Positions 6,815 to 16,330 of a DNA stretch of 45,608 bases are shown piece by piece. The stretch covers positions 1 through 45,608 of the forward strand of contig JAILDN010000097.1 in the NCBI GenBank assembly GCA_024689425.1. The letters are read 5' to 3'. Origin of the DNA: Methanobrevibacter sp. GTDB lineage: Archaea > Methanobacteriota > Methanobacteria > Methanobacteriales > Methanobacteriaceae. The stretch's first letter is position 1. Each line of letters opens with the position of its first letter. Under the pieces are notes generated by a model that was given only the letters and a program-made list of their open reading frames with translations, searched no databases and was not told the origin of the DNA. The position numbers and the translations under genes were made by a program.

Positions 6815-8035
6815 ATGGAAAAACGAAATATTGAACTTTCTGGACATATTATTGACTCATTAATCTTAACCAAGACAATGGGCATTATTATGGATAAAGG
6901 TGGCGAATTTGATATTTTAGAAATTGATGTTGGACGAAAAAAATCAGACATTAGTACTGCTACAATTGAAGTTTCAGCAGAAACTCCAGAATTATTGGAT
7001 TCAATTTTAGATGAATTATCAGTTCTCGGTGCATCTATTGATGAACTTAAAGAAGTTAATTTAGTTGCATCTACCAAAGATAAAGTTGCTCCTGAAGGTT
7101 TTTACTCTTCATCTAATCATGTTACCCATATTTATTATGATGGGAATTGGATTCCTGTTGAAGATATTGAAATGGATTGTTTAGTTGTTGTGGATGAGGA
7201 AAATAAACGTGCTTTTGTAAAGCCTATTGCCGATATTAAGGCAGGTGATAAAATCGTCGTTGGTCTGGAAGGAGTTAAAGTCACTCCACCAAACAGATCA
7301 AGAGACGAACAGCAGGTTTTCGAATTCATGAACAGCGATGTTTCCTCTGAAAAACCATTAATGAACATCATTAGGGGAATAGCTGCCGAAATGAAAGAAA
7401 TCAAAGCTAGAGGCGGTAAAATCGGAATTGTCGGTGGTCCGGCTATTGTTCACACAGGTTCCGCTAAATATTTGGCTGCTTTAGTTAGAGAAGGTTACAT
7501 TGATGTTATCATGGCAGGTAATGCTTTAGCTACTCATGATATGGAATCCAACATATTCGGCACATCCTTGGGTATTGAAGTGGAAACCGGAAAAATCGTA
7601 GCTCACGGTCATACTCACCATATGAGGACTATTAATAAGATTAATCGTTCCGGTTCCATTAGGGAAGCTGTTGAGGATGGAACATTAACTGGAGGTATAA
7701 TGTATGAATGTATTAAAAATGATGTTCCATTTGTGCTTGCGGGGTCTATCCGTGATGATGGACCTTTACCTGATGTTATTACTGATGTTGTTGAATCCCA
7801 AAAGGAAATGAGAAAATATGCTCAGGAAATGGATATGGTTATAATGATTGCAACAATGTTGCATTCCATTGCTACGGGTAATATGCTTCCATCAAGAGTT
7901 AAAACCATTTGTGTGGATATTAATCCATCTACAGTTACCAAATTGTCCGATAGGGGAAGTGCACAGGTAGTCGGTATTGTTACTGATATAGGGTCTTTCT
8001 TACCATTGCTTTATAATGCATTAAATGAGGATTAA
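6815..8035 (+). CDS. TIGR00300 / LOR-SDH family protein, probable archaeal ornithine cyclodeaminase
   Basis: A 406-residue protein of the TIGR00300 family, related to the conserved region of lysine-ketoglutarate reductase/saccharopine dehydrogenase bifunctional enzymes. The N-terminal 100 residues ([21 protein letters not shown]...) are the LOR/SDH-like domain; the rest includes a Rossmann-like nucleotide-binding region (about 195-300, [16 protein letters not shown]). Members from methanococci and the C-terminal part of cyanobacterial AgrE/ArgZ have been assigned ornithine cyclodeaminase activity (ornithine to proline plus ammonia with bound NAD). Methanogens lack the usual proline pathway in many cases, which makes this role plausible. 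GGAG lies nine bases before the ATG. The adenine deaminase start follows its stop by one base, so the two are co-transcribed. Family is firm; activity is inferred. Confidence 0.8.
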   Translation: MEKRNIELSGHIIDSLILTKTMGIIMDKGGEFDILEIDVGRKKSDISTATIEVSAETPELLDSILDELSVLGASIDELKEVNLVASTKDKVAPEGFYSSSNHVTHIYYDGNWIPVEDIEMDCLVVVDEENKRAFVKPIADIKAGDKIVVGLEGVKVTPPNRSRDEQQVFEFMNSDVSSEKPLMNIIRGIAAEMKEIKARGGKIGIVGGPAIVHTGSAKYLAALVREGYIDVIMAGNALATHDMESNIFGTSLGIEVETGKIVAHGHTHHMRTINKINRSGSIREAVEDGTLTGGIMYECIKNDVPFVLAGSIRDDGPLPDVITDVVESQKEMRKYAQEMDMVIMIATMLHSIATGNMLPSRVKTICVDINPSTVTKLSDRGSAQVVGIVTDIGSFLPLLYNALNED

Positions 8036-8036
8036 A

Positions 8037-9749
8037 ATGACTTTTACAGCTTATGTTCTGGATGTTTTAACAAATTCCGTTTATCCTGCAAGAATAACTA
8101 TTGAAGACGGAATTTTTAAACATATTGTTCCTGTAATGGATGAAAATGTTGAAGTTGACGTTGAAGGTTTGATTGTTCCGGGTTTCATTGATTCGCATAT
8201 TCATATTGAAAGCTCAATGCTTACTCCATCACAATTTGCAAAAATTGCTGTAAGGCATGGTACTACTTCTGTTGTATGTGATCCTCATGAGATAGCTAAT
8301 GTTTGTGGAATTGAGGGTATTGAATTTATGATTGAAAATGCTTCTCATGTTCCTTTGAATTTTTACTTCACAGCACCTTCCTGTGTGCCTGCCACTTCTT
8401 TTGAAACATCTGGTGCGATTTTGGATTCTTCAGACATTGAAGTTTTACTTCAAAAGGATGAAATTGTTGCTCTTGGAGAAATGATGAATTTTCCGGGTGT
8501 TATCAATGGGGATGAGGAAGTATTAAGAAAATTGGAACTGGCCAGAAAATATAAAAAGCCTATTGATGGTCATGCGCCATTGGTTTCTGATGAAGAGTTG
8601 GATAAATATGTGGAACAGGGTATAGTCACTGACCACGAATGCAGTAATTTCCATGAAGCTATTGAAAAAAAGCAGAAAGGTATGAAAATTATGGTTCGTG
8701 ATGGGTCATCTGCTAAAAATATGGAAGCTCTTTTTGATTTTTCTGAAAGGATTGATTATTTGAAAAATCAGGAAAGTTTCGGAATAATTCCAAATGAAGT
8801 TTTGGAGAGAAGAATTCACTCTCCAATTTTTGACTTTATTGTAAGCGATGACAAGCATCCAAATGACTTAATCAGAGGTCACTTAGACAAATCCGTTAAA
8901 AAGGCAGTGGAATTGGGCATAGATGTGATAAAAGCTATTGAAATGGTTACAATAAATCCTGCTTCCCATTATAATCTGGATGCTGGTGCAATAGTAACGG
9001 GAGCTAAAGCAGATTTCATCATTATCGATAATATTTATGACTTTAATATTTTGAAAACTTATATTGCAGGGCAGTGTGTTTTCGATGGTGAAAACGTATT
9101 GTTTGATGTTCCTGAAGTTGAAACTCAAAATACAATCAATGCTATTAAAAGAACTGCTGAAGACTTTGATGTATTGTTCGATGGAGATGAATGTGAAGTC
9201 AACGTTATTGAATGTTATAATGGCGAGTTATTGACTGGAAAAACAACTGCAAAATTAATAACCAAAGATGGTAAAGTTCAGCCCGACATTTATCAGGATG
9301 TCTTAAAAATAGCTGTTGTTGAAAGATATGGAAATAATAATATTACTAATGCGTTTATCAAAGGATTTGACCTTAAAAAAGGAGCCATTGCTTCATCTGT
9401 TGCGCATGACTCCCATAATATTGTCGTTGTCGGCTATGATTCTGCAATGATGGCCAAAGCAGTTAACAACATTATTGAAAATAAGGGAGGATTCTCTGTT
9501 GTTAGTGAAGACTTCAGTGATTCATTGGCTCTTCCTATTGCGGGGTTAATGACTAATAAAGATGCTTATAAGGTAGCTAAAAAATTAGGTATTTTGCATA
9601 ATATGGTTTCTGCATTGGGATGTAAGCTTGATTCTCCTTTCATGACAATGGCTTTCATGGCTCTTTTAGTTATTCCATCCATCAAAATTTCAGATATGGG
9701 ACTGTTCGATGGCGATAGCTTTGAATTTATGGATTTAATTATAAATTAA
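8037..9749 (+). CDS. ade: adenine deaminase
   Basis: Converts adenine to hypoxanthine and ammonia in purine salvage. The 570-residue length and motifs fit AdeC-type amidohydrolases: [14 protein letters not shown] (metal-binding HIH), [27 protein letters not shown] and SDDKHPNDL, followed by the C-terminal domain typical of adenine deaminases ([13 protein letters not shown]). An in-frame ATG at 8025 overlaps the upstream gene; ATG 8037 follows GAGGA at good spacing and is preferred. The stop shares a TTAA with the convergent DUF447 gene. A purine permease remnant of the AzgA type occurs far away at 34.9-35.2 kb, which is relevant to purine salvage in this strain. Confidence 0.93.
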   Translation: MTFTAYVLDVLTNSVYPARITIEDGIFKHIVPVMDENVEVDVEGLIVPGFIDSHIHIESSMLTPSQFAKIAVRHGTTSVVCDPHEIANVCGIEGIEFMIENASHVPLNFYFTAPSCVPATSFETSGAILDSSDIEVLLQKDEIVALGEMMNFPGVINGDEEVLRKLELARKYKKPIDGHAPLVSDEELDKYVEQGIVTDHECSNFHEAIEKKQKGMKIMVRDGSSAKNMEALFDFSERIDYLKNQESFGIIPNEVLERRIHSPIFDFIVSDDKHPNDLIRGHLDKSVKKAVELGIDVIKAIEMVTINPASHYNLDAGAIVTGAKADFIIIDNIYDFNILKTYIAGQCVFDGENVLFDVPEVETQNTINAIKRTAEDFDVLFDGDECEVNVIECYNGELLTGKTTAKLITKDGKVQPDIYQDVLKIAVVERYGNNNITNAFIKGFDLKKGAIASSVAHDSHNIVVVGYDSAMMAKAVNNIIENKGGFSVVSEDFSDSLALPIAGLMTNKDAYKVAKKLGILHNMVSALGCKLDSPFMTMAFMALLVIPSIKISDMGLFDGDSFEFMDLIIN

Positions 9750-10375
9750 ATCTCATAACCTTTTTCTTTTATTTTATTTCTTATCTTATCAATAGATTCT
9801 TTGTCTTTTTTAGAACCAACTTTTTTTATAACTCTATACGCTTCACTAAAACTTTTTAAATAATATTTTCTTAATTCGTCATCTGCAATGTCCAATCTTG
9901 AAAGATTCACCAGACTTTCTATAACATAGCTGAATGACCGGTTATATGCTTTTATTGGTTTATTGATAACTAGTTCAGTCACGTCAGCCTTAATAACAAT
10001 AGCTTCACCTTTGCTTTTAATTGGGTCACTTTGCTTTACAGCTTCTTTCAAATCAGTTACTTCACATTTAAAATAGCAATCAATATCTTTAATCGATTTA
10101 TCTTCGTTAAAGTCATCTCTTTGTAAATTATCTAAAAGAGACCAGGTAAAGAGTTCGGGATCTTCAGAAATATTGACAGTGAACTCCTTTTGTAAAATGA
10201 TATTTTCTAATGTATGGCTTCCTTTAAAAATGCGGCACATTATATTTTTAGGACCTCTGCAAAGCACACCGATTGGCGCTGCATTTAAATTGCCGTCACA
10301 ATCAGCTGTTGAAATAATTGTTTCATATTGTCTTCCTTTTTCCATTCCAATTTTTGATAAATCAATCTCCATCAT
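9746..10375 (-). CDS. DUF447 family protein (flavin-reductase-like split barrel)
   Basis: A 209-residue archaeal protein of the DUF447/COG2457 family. The N-terminal portion ([20 protein letters not shown], then [13 protein letters not shown]) has the split beta-barrel signature of FMN-binding flavin reductase-like proteins. The C-terminal 60 residues are helical and charged. Function is not established; FMN binding is plausible. Two adjacent ATGs begin the frame (10375 and 10372) and I see no Shine-Dalgarno. A TATA-like element about 30 bases upstream suggests a near-leaderless transcript. It ends head to head with adenine deaminase, sharing TTAA as both stop codons. Confidence 0.8.
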   Translation of the reverse strand: MMEIDLSKIGMEKGRQYETIISTADCDGNLNAAPIGVLCRGPKNIMCRIFKGSHTLENIILQKEFTVNISEDPELFTWSLLDNLQRDDFNEDKSIKDIDCYFKCEVTDLKEAVKQSDPIKSKGEAIVIKADVTELVINKPIKAYNRSFSYVIESLVNLSRLDIADDELRKYYLKSFSEAYRVIKKVGSKKDKESIDKIRNKIKEKGYEI

Positions 10376-10402
10376 TAATTAATTATACTTTATTTTTAAA
10401 AA

Positions 10403-10417
10403 AACTTTTTATATTTT
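10403..10417. promoter_or_regulatory. shared bidirectional TATA region
   Basis: CTTTTTATATTTTG reads as an acceptable box A on both strands. Rightward it would start RNA near 10437 for the SIS-domain gene (AAGGAG at 10453-10458). Leftward it would start almost at the DUF447 ATG. Only about 90 bases separate the two genes. Confidence 0.4.
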
Positions 10418-10466
10418 GAAAAAGAAAATAATATTAATATATAAATTAATTTAAGGAGTTTTATTC

Positions 10467-11477
10467 ATGAACTACAAAATGTATGATGAAATGATGGAAC
10501 AACCTGATTCACTTAGAAAAACATTCGAAAGTGAATTATCCACAATGAATGAAGTATCAGAAATCATTAAAAATGTGGATAAGGTTTATTTAATTGGCTG
10601 TGGAAGTTCTATCTCTACCTGTTATAGTGTTAGAGACGCTCTTAGAATATCAACAACAATGAACATTGAAGTATTTTCAGGATATGAATTTTATTATAAT
10701 AAACTATTGAAGGAAGGTGAAAATTCAATAGCAATTTTTACTTCCCAATCCGGAGAAACAGCAGATACATTATCTTCTCTTAGACGTGCTAATGAATTTG
10801 GAATTCACACTGTTTCTATTTCCAATGAACCAGATAGTTCTATGATTAAAGAAGCTAAAACTCCAATTATTACTAGATGTGAAACAGAAACAGCTATTTT
10901 AGGTACAAAAACATATATTACTCAAATTGCATGTCTTTATCAAATTTTATTCGATGCTTCAGATTATGAAAATAAAGATCAGTTATTGGTTCAATTGAAA
11001 GAAATTCCAGACATAATTGAAGAACTGCTTAAAACAACTGAAGAGGATAATAAAAAATTAGCTGAAGAATTTAAAGATGAAGACATATTCTATTGTTTGG
11101 GAAGTGGACCTAATTTCGGCCTTTCATTCAAATTAGCTATGACAATGCTTATGGAAGGTGCTATCAAACATGCATGTCCTCTTTATTCCGCTGAATTTAG
11201 ACACGGATTGATTGAACGTGCTGAAAAAGATGTTCCATTAATCTTTTTGAAATCAGGTTTAATATCTGATGAGATTACTGATAGGGCTTTGGAAACTGCA
11301 AAAAATGAATTGGAAGTAAAAGAGATAGTCTTTGAATTAAAAGATTATGCTGATGTAGATAACTTATTGTCTCCATTAATTCTTGTAATTCCTTTAGAAT
11401 GGTTTGTTTATTACTTGGCACATTTCAATGGTGAAGACCCTGGTGCTACAAGGCATATCGGTAAGGTAAGATACTAG
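10467..11477 (+). CDS. double SIS-domain sugar isomerase (GlmS isomerase-like)
   Basis: A 336-residue protein with two tandem SIS domains but no glutamine amidotransferase domain. The first SIS domain has the phosphosugar signature GCGSSIS (about 45-51) and [10 protein letters not shown] (about 92-101); the second begins at [11 protein letters not shown] (about 210). The C terminus carries the [17 protein letters not shown] tail seen in GlmS/FrlB/AgaS relatives. It probably isomerises or deaminates an amino-sugar phosphate such as glucosamine 6-phosphate or a fructosamine phosphate in the cytoplasm. The exact substrate cannot be read from the sequence. AAGGAG precedes the ATG by eight bases and a TATA-like element lies about 60 bases upstream. 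It stands alone as a transcription unit and converges on the Hsp20 gene. Confidence 0.82.
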   Translation: MNYKMYDEMMEQPDSLRKTFESELSTMNEVSEIIKNVDKVYLIGCGSSISTCYSVRDALRISTTMNIEVFSGYEFYYNKLLKEGENSIAIFTSQSGETADTLSSLRRANEFGIHTVSISNEPDSSMIKEAKTPIITRCETETAILGTKTYITQIACLYQILFDASDYENKDQLLVQLKEIPDIIEELLKTTEEDNKKLAEEFKDEDIFYCLGSGPNFGLSFKLAMTMLMEGAIKHACPLYSAEFRHGLIERAEKDVPLIFLKSGLISDEITDRALETAKNELEVKEIVFELKDYADVDNLLSPLILVIPLEWFVYYLAHFNGEDPGATRHIGKVRY

Positions 11478-11500
11478 TTTTTTAAAAAAAAGAAAATTAA

Positions 11501-11523
11501 AACAGTAGAATTATTCTACTGTT
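11501..11523 (-). terminator. hairpin terminator overlapping the hsp20 stop codon
   Basis: AACAGTAGAA and TTCTACTGTT form a perfect 10-bp stem around a three-base loop. On the minus strand the loop is the TAA stop codon of the Hsp20 gene, and a T-rich stretch follows the stem. The SIS-domain gene also ends close by on the other strand. Confidence 0.6.
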
Positions 11524-12110
11524 ACTTTATGTTTTGGTATAATTAATTTTGGAATAGTTATAATGATTATTCCAGTTGAATATTTTGCTTTGATTTTTTC
11601 CGGTTCGATACTGTTTTCAAATCTAACAGTTTTTGAGCATTTTCCAGATTTCAATTCAGAAGCAATACTTTTTGCATTTTCAAGCTCTTCAACACCCAAT
11701 AATTCTGGAAGTTCTTCGATTAATGGTTTGAAAGTAGCGCTTATTACAATATCATTATCGCTGGCTTCAATATCGACTTCCTCTTTGGAAAGCCCCGGAA
11801 CAGCAGCTTTTAAGTAGTAAACATCATCGAACTCAACTAAATCGACTGCAATATTGCTTACTGTAGCGTTTTTATACTCGTTAATTTTGTCATCAGCGAG
11901 TTTTTGCATATTTTTGAAATTTTCTTTGAAATCCTCTAGGGTTTTATTAAGGTCAGCAGATATTTTATCACTGTACATTCTGGTTTTTTCTTTTGTTTCT
12001 TCGTATCTGTCTTTTTGTTCAGATGTTTTTTCGTTGACTTTCTCTTTTTGTTCTTTGAATTTTTCTTTTCTTTCATTCATTTTTTCTTCAAGAATATCTT
12101 CTTCAACCAT
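11511..12110 (-). CDS. hsp20: Hsp20 / alpha-crystallin small heat shock protein
   Basis: An ATP-independent chaperone of 199 residues. The alpha-crystallin domain occupies roughly residues 88-199: it starts at IAVDLVEFDDVYYLKAAVPGL, continues with KEEVDIEASDNDIVISATF and ends with the strand KYSTGIIIITIPKL followed by a C-terminal extension. The N-terminal 85 residues are unusually long, highly charged and heptad-like (EKMNERKEKFKEQKEKV...), predicted to be a helical stalk rather than the usual short hydrophobic arm. The frame opens upstream at a GTG (12119), but that GTG is part of AAGGAGTGAG, the ribosome-binding site of ATG 12110. A TATA element near 12168-12177 lies just downstream of NOG1, giving it its own promoter. 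Confidence 0.9.
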   Translation of the reverse strand: MVEEDILEEKMNERKEKFKEQKEKVNEKTSEQKDRYEETKEKTRMYSDKISADLNKTLEDFKENFKNMQKLADDKINEYKNATVSNIAVDLVEFDDVYYLKAAVPGLSKEEVDIEASDNDIVISATFKPLIEELPELLGVEELENAKSIASELKSGKCSKTVRFENSIEPEKIKAKYSTGIIIITIPKLIIPKHKVTVE

Positions 12111-12183
12111 GTTTCTCACTCCTTAAAAATTTTTTCCCTATATGTTAGTTAATAATTTGGTATTATCATATATATACTTTGAC

Positions 12184-13209
12184 TTAGTAATAATCCAAAT
12201 CTTCTTCATCTTCTGTGCTGCGATCAATTTTTTCAATTTTATCAATCATTTCATTGATTTTATCCACTCCATCACCATCTAATGCTGATATAAAGAGAGT
12301 ATTTTCAGGATCATCAACAAATTGGTTGATATATTCTTCATCTTGTTCGATGTCCATTTTGTTGAATAAGCAGATGATTGGTATTTCACTGAATATTTTT
12401 TCAATCTGTTTTAGAAGGTTGTACTGGCTTTCCAAGTGGAATCCGCATGTTTCAGAACCATCAAAAATGAACAATATTGCATCTGCCAAATGTTCTAATG
12501 CGACAATTGCATTCATTTCAATGTCGTTCATTTCTAAAACTGGCCTATCCAATAAACCAGGGGTATCGATAATTTGTATGCTTTTCCAGTGTCTTTCAGT
12601 ATGTCCTATTTGAATTCCCTTTGTTGTAAATGGATAGTTTGCAACTTGCGGGTCAGCACCACTAATCTGTTTTAGAAGTGTTGATTTTCCAACATTAGGA
12701 AATCCTGCAATAACGATAGTTGTTGCATCAAAATCAATTGTTGGCATATTTCTGAGGCTGGCTTTAGCGAAGTCTAAGAAATCCAGGTCTTTTTCGATTT
12801 TGTTTACAACAGAAGCAATTCTTCCATATGCTTCTCTTTGAATTGCACTTGCCTTTTCTGAAGGGTTTCTTTTAATTTTTCTTGAATATTCTCTTTCTAG
12901 TTGTGCTAATATTCCATAAGCCCAATTAAGAGCACCTAATGCTTGTTTCATGGAATCCACACCAACAGTAATATCAATATAATCTTGATAAAATGGATGT
13001 AATTCTTCAATTTCCGGAACTGCATCAATGATTGATTTTAATTTATCTTTCATTACTTGACATGCAGTAACTACTCTTCTTTCTTCAATTTTTTTACCTT
13101 TCAGATGTTTAGGGATTTTTTGTGTTCTCAGTAAATCAGCAGCTTTTTTTCCTCTGCTGAATCCCTTATCCAATATTTCATCTGGAGTAGGTATGGTTGG
13201 TATCATCAT
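12184..13209 (-). CDS. NOG1-family GTP-binding protein
   Basis: A 341-residue Obg-superfamily GTPase related to eukaryotic NOG1, which acts in 60S ribosome assembly; archaeal members are presumed ribosome-biogenesis factors. The N-terminal 160 residues are the helical NOG1 domain. The G domain follows with GFPNVGKST (G1, about 169-177), NYPFTTKGI (G2 region), DTPGLLD (G3) and NKMD (G4). It ends in an acidic tail (STEDEEDLDYY). Two consecutive ATGs (13209, 13206) follow AAGTGAT; the GTG at 13218 is part of that site. A long gene-poor stretch lies upstream. Confidence 0.92.
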   Translation of the reverse strand: MMIPTIPTPDEILDKGFSRGKKAADLLRTQKIPKHLKGKKIEERRVVTACQVMKDKLKSIIDAVPEIEELHPFYQDYIDITVGVDSMKQALGALNWAYGILAQLEREYSRKIKRNPSEKASAIQREAYGRIASVVNKIEKDLDFLDFAKASLRNMPTIDFDATTIVIAGFPNVGKSTLLKQISGADPQVANYPFTTKGIQIGHTERHWKSIQIIDTPGLLDRPVLEMNDIEMNAIVALEHLADAILFIFDGSETCGFHLESQYNLLKQIEKIFSEIPIICLFNKMDIEQDEEYINQFVDDPENTLFISALDGDGVDKINEMIDKIEKIDRSTEDEEDLDYY

Positions 13210-13758
13210 TGTAATCACTTAAAATATCAGTAACTTATACTGTTTCTCTAATAACTTTTCAATAATATTCTTTTGACTGGGATGCTTAATTAAATTTGTG
13301 GATGAGGTCCAAAATCATGAAATTAAAAGTTGGTTAAACATTTATCAAGAGTCTTTTCAAAGTAATCTTTGAATCTGATGGTAACCTTAAAAAGTTAGTT
13401 GTGATGAGGTTCACAAATTTATCTTGTTATTGCATGCTTGTGGGCATGAATATGCTTAATTCCATAATCTTATGGGCGAGTATAAAAATTCAAAAAAGGA
13501 TGTGTCGCAAAATTATTTAAATTTATTGCGTTTTTTCTAATTTATCATATTTATGGTTTTTAGTTTTTTTTTCATTGATGTTCTTTTTAGATTGTGTCTT
13601 ATTACATATAGTTCGAATTTGGTATCCGTGTTTTTTATTCACAACTTATAACCAAAACTATATATCAACATAAAACTAATCTTATATTAATATTGAGGAA
13701 AACATTAAATCGGATATTTAACATTAATATTGATGGATTGTTATAAGGAGTGATTGTT
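13210..13758. other. 549-base intergenic stretch between NOG1 and the HIRAN protein gene
   Basis: No credible gene is visible in any frame. It holds two similar segments about 100 bases apart (13296-13315 and 13399-13418, TTGTG-ATGAGGT cores). The second is an inverted repeat TTGTGA-N6-TCACAA. Scattered short open stretches (for example 13350-13510 in one frame, and a CxxxGHE-like fragment near 13430-13455 in another) could be remains of a decayed gene but are too broken to name. The 3' end carries AT-rich promoter sequence and AAGGAG for the next gene. Confidence 0.6.
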
Positions 13759-14664
13759 ATGGGAATTTGTCCAAATTGCGGTAATTGGGTTGATGAAGGC
13801 GATATCTGTAATCACTGTGGAGGAAGTGGAAGTTATAGTTATGAAAATGACAATGATAATGAAAGCGATAGTGCATCATATATTAGTATGAGTGAATCCC
13901 GATGCAATGAATACTCAAATAAAGCATGGGATTATTATTTAGAGTTTAAAGAAGAAGATGCTCTTTATTATATTAATCTTGCATTAGATATAAATGACCG
14001 GCATGCAAATAATTGGAATAAAAAAGCAATAATTCTAGAAGGCATGAAGAGATATGCTGAATCAGAAAAATGCTATGATAAATCACTTGAATTATCTTCC
14101 AATAATTTAGTTCAAGACAATAAGACAAGAATGTTATATAGTTGGGCAGCTCAGTTAATTGAAGAATCAAAAAAATTACCCAACGGATTAAGAAAGTTAG
14201 AAGAGGCAAAAGAAAAAAACTTTAAAGCAATGAATGCTCGTCCTGGAGACAATAGTGAAGAAAACCTCGACAAATATCTTACTCAAAGAGATACAATAAA
14301 TCATTATATTGATTATGAAAGAAAATACCAAAGAAACCTTGAAATTTTAAAAGCACATGATAAATATGAATTATTTACACTCACCGGAACAAATTTTTAC
14401 GAAAATAGTAAAAAACTTAGATCAGGCATACCATTAAAGCTTGTTAAGGAACCGGATAATGAATTTGATAATGATGCAATAGCCGTATATCTGGGAGATG
14501 AAAAAGTTGGTTATGTAGCAAACAAGGAATATACGAAATATGAATTGACATCATCAGCATCCGAATTACAGGATAAAATTCCAAATGTTATTCAGGGTGA
14601 ATATTTATTTCATTTAAATAGATACTCAGCTATACAATTCGAAATTGGAAGAATAATTAAATGA
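13759..14664 (+). CDS. zinc ribbon - TPR - HIRAN domain protein
   Basis: A 301-residue cytoplasmic protein. It opens with a zinc ribbon (Cys4/Cys7 with Cys18/Cys21), then an acidic Asn/Ser-rich linker. Helical TPR-like repeats follow (about 45-110: NKAWDYYLEFKEEDALYYI, NNWNKKAIILEGMKRYAE), then a long charged helical region. The C-terminal 95 residues have the HIRAN signature (LVKEPDNEFDNDAIAVYLGDEKVGYV). HIRAN binds DNA ends or 3'-OH DNA in HLTF and SLX8-like proteins, while stand-alone prokaryotic copies are of unknown function. GTG 13750 is in frame but overlaps AAGGAG, so ATG 13759 is used. It is isolated between two gene-poor stretches of more than 500 bases. Its ribbon resembles those of the operon at 2-6.7 kb. 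Confidence 0.82.
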   Translation: MGICPNCGNWVDEGDICNHCGGSGSYSYENDNDNESDSASYISMSESRCNEYSNKAWDYYLEFKEEDALYYINLALDINDRHANNWNKKAIILEGMKRYAESEKCYDKSLELSSNNLVQDNKTRMLYSWAAQLIEESKKLPNGLRKLEEAKEKNFKAMNARPGDNSEENLDKYLTQRDTINHYIDYERKYQRNLEILKAHDKYELFTLTGTNFYENSKKLRSGIPLKLVKEPDNEFDNDAIAVYLGDEKVGYVANKEYTKYELTSSASELQDKIPNVIQGEYLFHLNRYSAIQFEIGRIIK

Positions 14665-15193
14665 TAATATCCTATGTGGGTGTTTAGAGAATGAAACATT
14701 ATTGCCTAAAATCAAAAGAATTTACAAGAATTAATAATAAAAACCTGCGATGAATCAATTTCTGGAACAAAAGTTCATGACAAATGTGTCGATTGCTTAA
14801 TTTTTTATTGAGTGAGTTTATCTGTGATTTTGCGTAATCCAATTGTATTTTACGGGGATTTAATGAACTATGGATGTTTAATAGTTTCCAAGTTATGCTT
14901 TTGTGAACTTATTGACTTAACTGATTGATAATTAAATTTATTAATTGTCTTATTAGATTGACTTGATAATCATTAATGATTAAATTCATTACATCCATTA
15001 AACGAGTTTTAAGTTCATTTAATTTGGACTTTGATGAGTCAAGTTGTATTTTGCACGGGTATCTGATTGGGTATGATGATTTGATTTTTGAAAGTGAACC
15101 AAATGATTAAATAGTAACCTTTATTTTTATTCATAATCATAAATCTTATTATCTCAAAAAATATTTTTTTGAAAAAAAATTTTTGGTGAAAAA
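14665..15193. other. 529-base intergenic stretch upstream of ftr
   Basis: No convincing gene. One frame (about 14738-14813) reads KTCDESISGTKVHDKCVDCL before a stop, a possible fragment of a Cys-rich protein. A perfect 16-bp palindrome TAATCATTAATGATTA lies at 14967-14982. The final 80 bases are very AT-rich and must contain the ftr promoter, but several TATA-like stretches compete (around 15140-15166). GGTG at 15184-15187 is the probable ribosome-binding site of ftr. Confidence 0.55.
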
Positions 15194-16081
15194 ATGGAAA
15201 TTAACGGCGTAGAAATTAAAGATACTTATGCAGAAGGTTTTGGAATTAAAGTAACTAGAATTTTAGTCACTGCTTTAACTCAGGAATTAGCAAAGATTGC
15301 AGCAACCGAAGCAACTGGTTATGCAACTTCTGTTATTGGATGTCCTGCAGAAGCAGGTATTGATTGCTTTGTGCCGGCAGAAAACACTCCTGACGGAAGG
15401 CCTGGTTATGTTATCATGATTTGTCATGCTGCTAAAAAAGCACTCGACCTTGAATTAATGGAAAGAATTGGTATGTGTATTTTAACTGCTCCAACAGCAG
15501 CTGCATTTAACTGCCTTGAATCTGAAGATGTTTTAAAAACTGGATTCAAATTATCCTACTTCGGTGACGGATTCCAAAAAGAATTAGAAATCGATGGAAG
15601 AAAGGTATATTCCATTCCAATCATGTCTGGTGACTTTTTAGTGGAATCTGAATTCGGATACAAAGATGGTGTAGCTGGAGGAAACTTCTTTATCTTAGCA
15701 AAAGACCAAATAACTGGTGTAAAAGCAGCTCAAATGGCAGTTGCAGCTATTTCTAAAGTTGAAGGTGTTATCACCCCATTCCCTGGAGGTATGGTTGCAT
15801 CCGGTTCTAAAGTAGGATCTAACGCATATGCATTTTTACCTGCATCTACTAATGAAAAAATGTGTGTAACTTTAAAAGATGAAGTAGACTCAGACATTAG
15901 AGAAGATGCTGACGGTGTATTTGAAATTGTTATTGATGGTCTTGATGAAGAAAGCGTTAAAGCAGCTATGAGAGCAGGTATTGTAGCAGCTTGTTCCGTT
16001 GATGGTGTACTTGAAATTTCAGCAGGAAACTTCGACGGTAAATTAGGCGCTTACCTTATGAACTTACATGACTTATTCTAG
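15194..16081 (+). CDS. ftr: formylmethanofuran--tetrahydromethanopterin formyltransferase
   Basis: Second step of CO2-reducing methanogenesis: transfers the formyl group from formylmethanofuran to N5 of tetrahydromethanopterin in the cytoplasm. The 295-residue length and the whole sequence are family-typical, with [34 protein letters not shown] and [17 protein letters not shown]. Two related lobes can be followed. Codon use looks optimised and acidic residues are frequent, as expected for an abundant enzyme. A long AT-rich upstream region and a clear hairpin plus oligo-T terminator make it a single-gene unit. Genes for both cofactors it uses (methanofuran: 37.2-39.3 kb; methanopterin: 41.5-42.5 kb) are in the same window. 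Confidence 0.97.
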   Translation: MEINGVEIKDTYAEGFGIKVTRILVTALTQELAKIAATEATGYATSVIGCPAEAGIDCFVPAENTPDGRPGYVIMICHAAKKALDLELMERIGMCILTAPTAAAFNCLESEDVLKTGFKLSYFGDGFQKELEIDGRKVYSIPIMSGDFLVESEFGYKDGVAGGNFFILAKDQITGVKAAQMAVAAISKVEGVITPFPGGMVASGSKVGSNAYAFLPASTNEKMCVTLKDEVDSDIREDADGVFEIVIDGLDEESVKAAMRAGIVAACSVDGVLEISAGNFDGKLGAYLMNLHDLF

Positions 16082-16106
16082 AGAGTTCAACTCTCTTCTT
16101 TTTTTT
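16081..16106 (+). terminator. hairpin plus oligo-T terminator of ftr
   Basis: GAGAG-TTCAA-CTCTC begins on the last base of the ftr stop codon and is followed by TTCTTTTTTTT. This is an intrinsic-type terminator. Confidence 0.75.
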
Positions 16107-16330
16107 ATTTTTTTTGGTTTTTTATAAATTCTTCTTTTAAACTCTTATATTCTACAAATAATTTTGATTTTCTTGAGATATTGCCGTTAATGTTATTGCC
16201 ATTCACTGATGGAGCAATTACATTTAATTAATATTGGCATCAAATATTTAACTAGGAATAATAATCGCGAAATTAGTTTACTGAATATTTTCTAATGTTG
16301 GTATTCTTTATTTGTCTAGGTTAATGAGCC

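Noticed and set aside
13290-13520. Possible decayed transposase (CxxxGHE-like fragment and ATGTGTCGCAAAA)
   Set aside because: Frames are broken every few codons, and no matching inverted end or target duplication could be found.
14690-14815. Small Cys-containing frame after the HIRAN gene (CDES...CVDC)
   Set aside because: It is short, has no ribosome-binding site or start in frame, and stops occur just upstream; at most it is a fragment.
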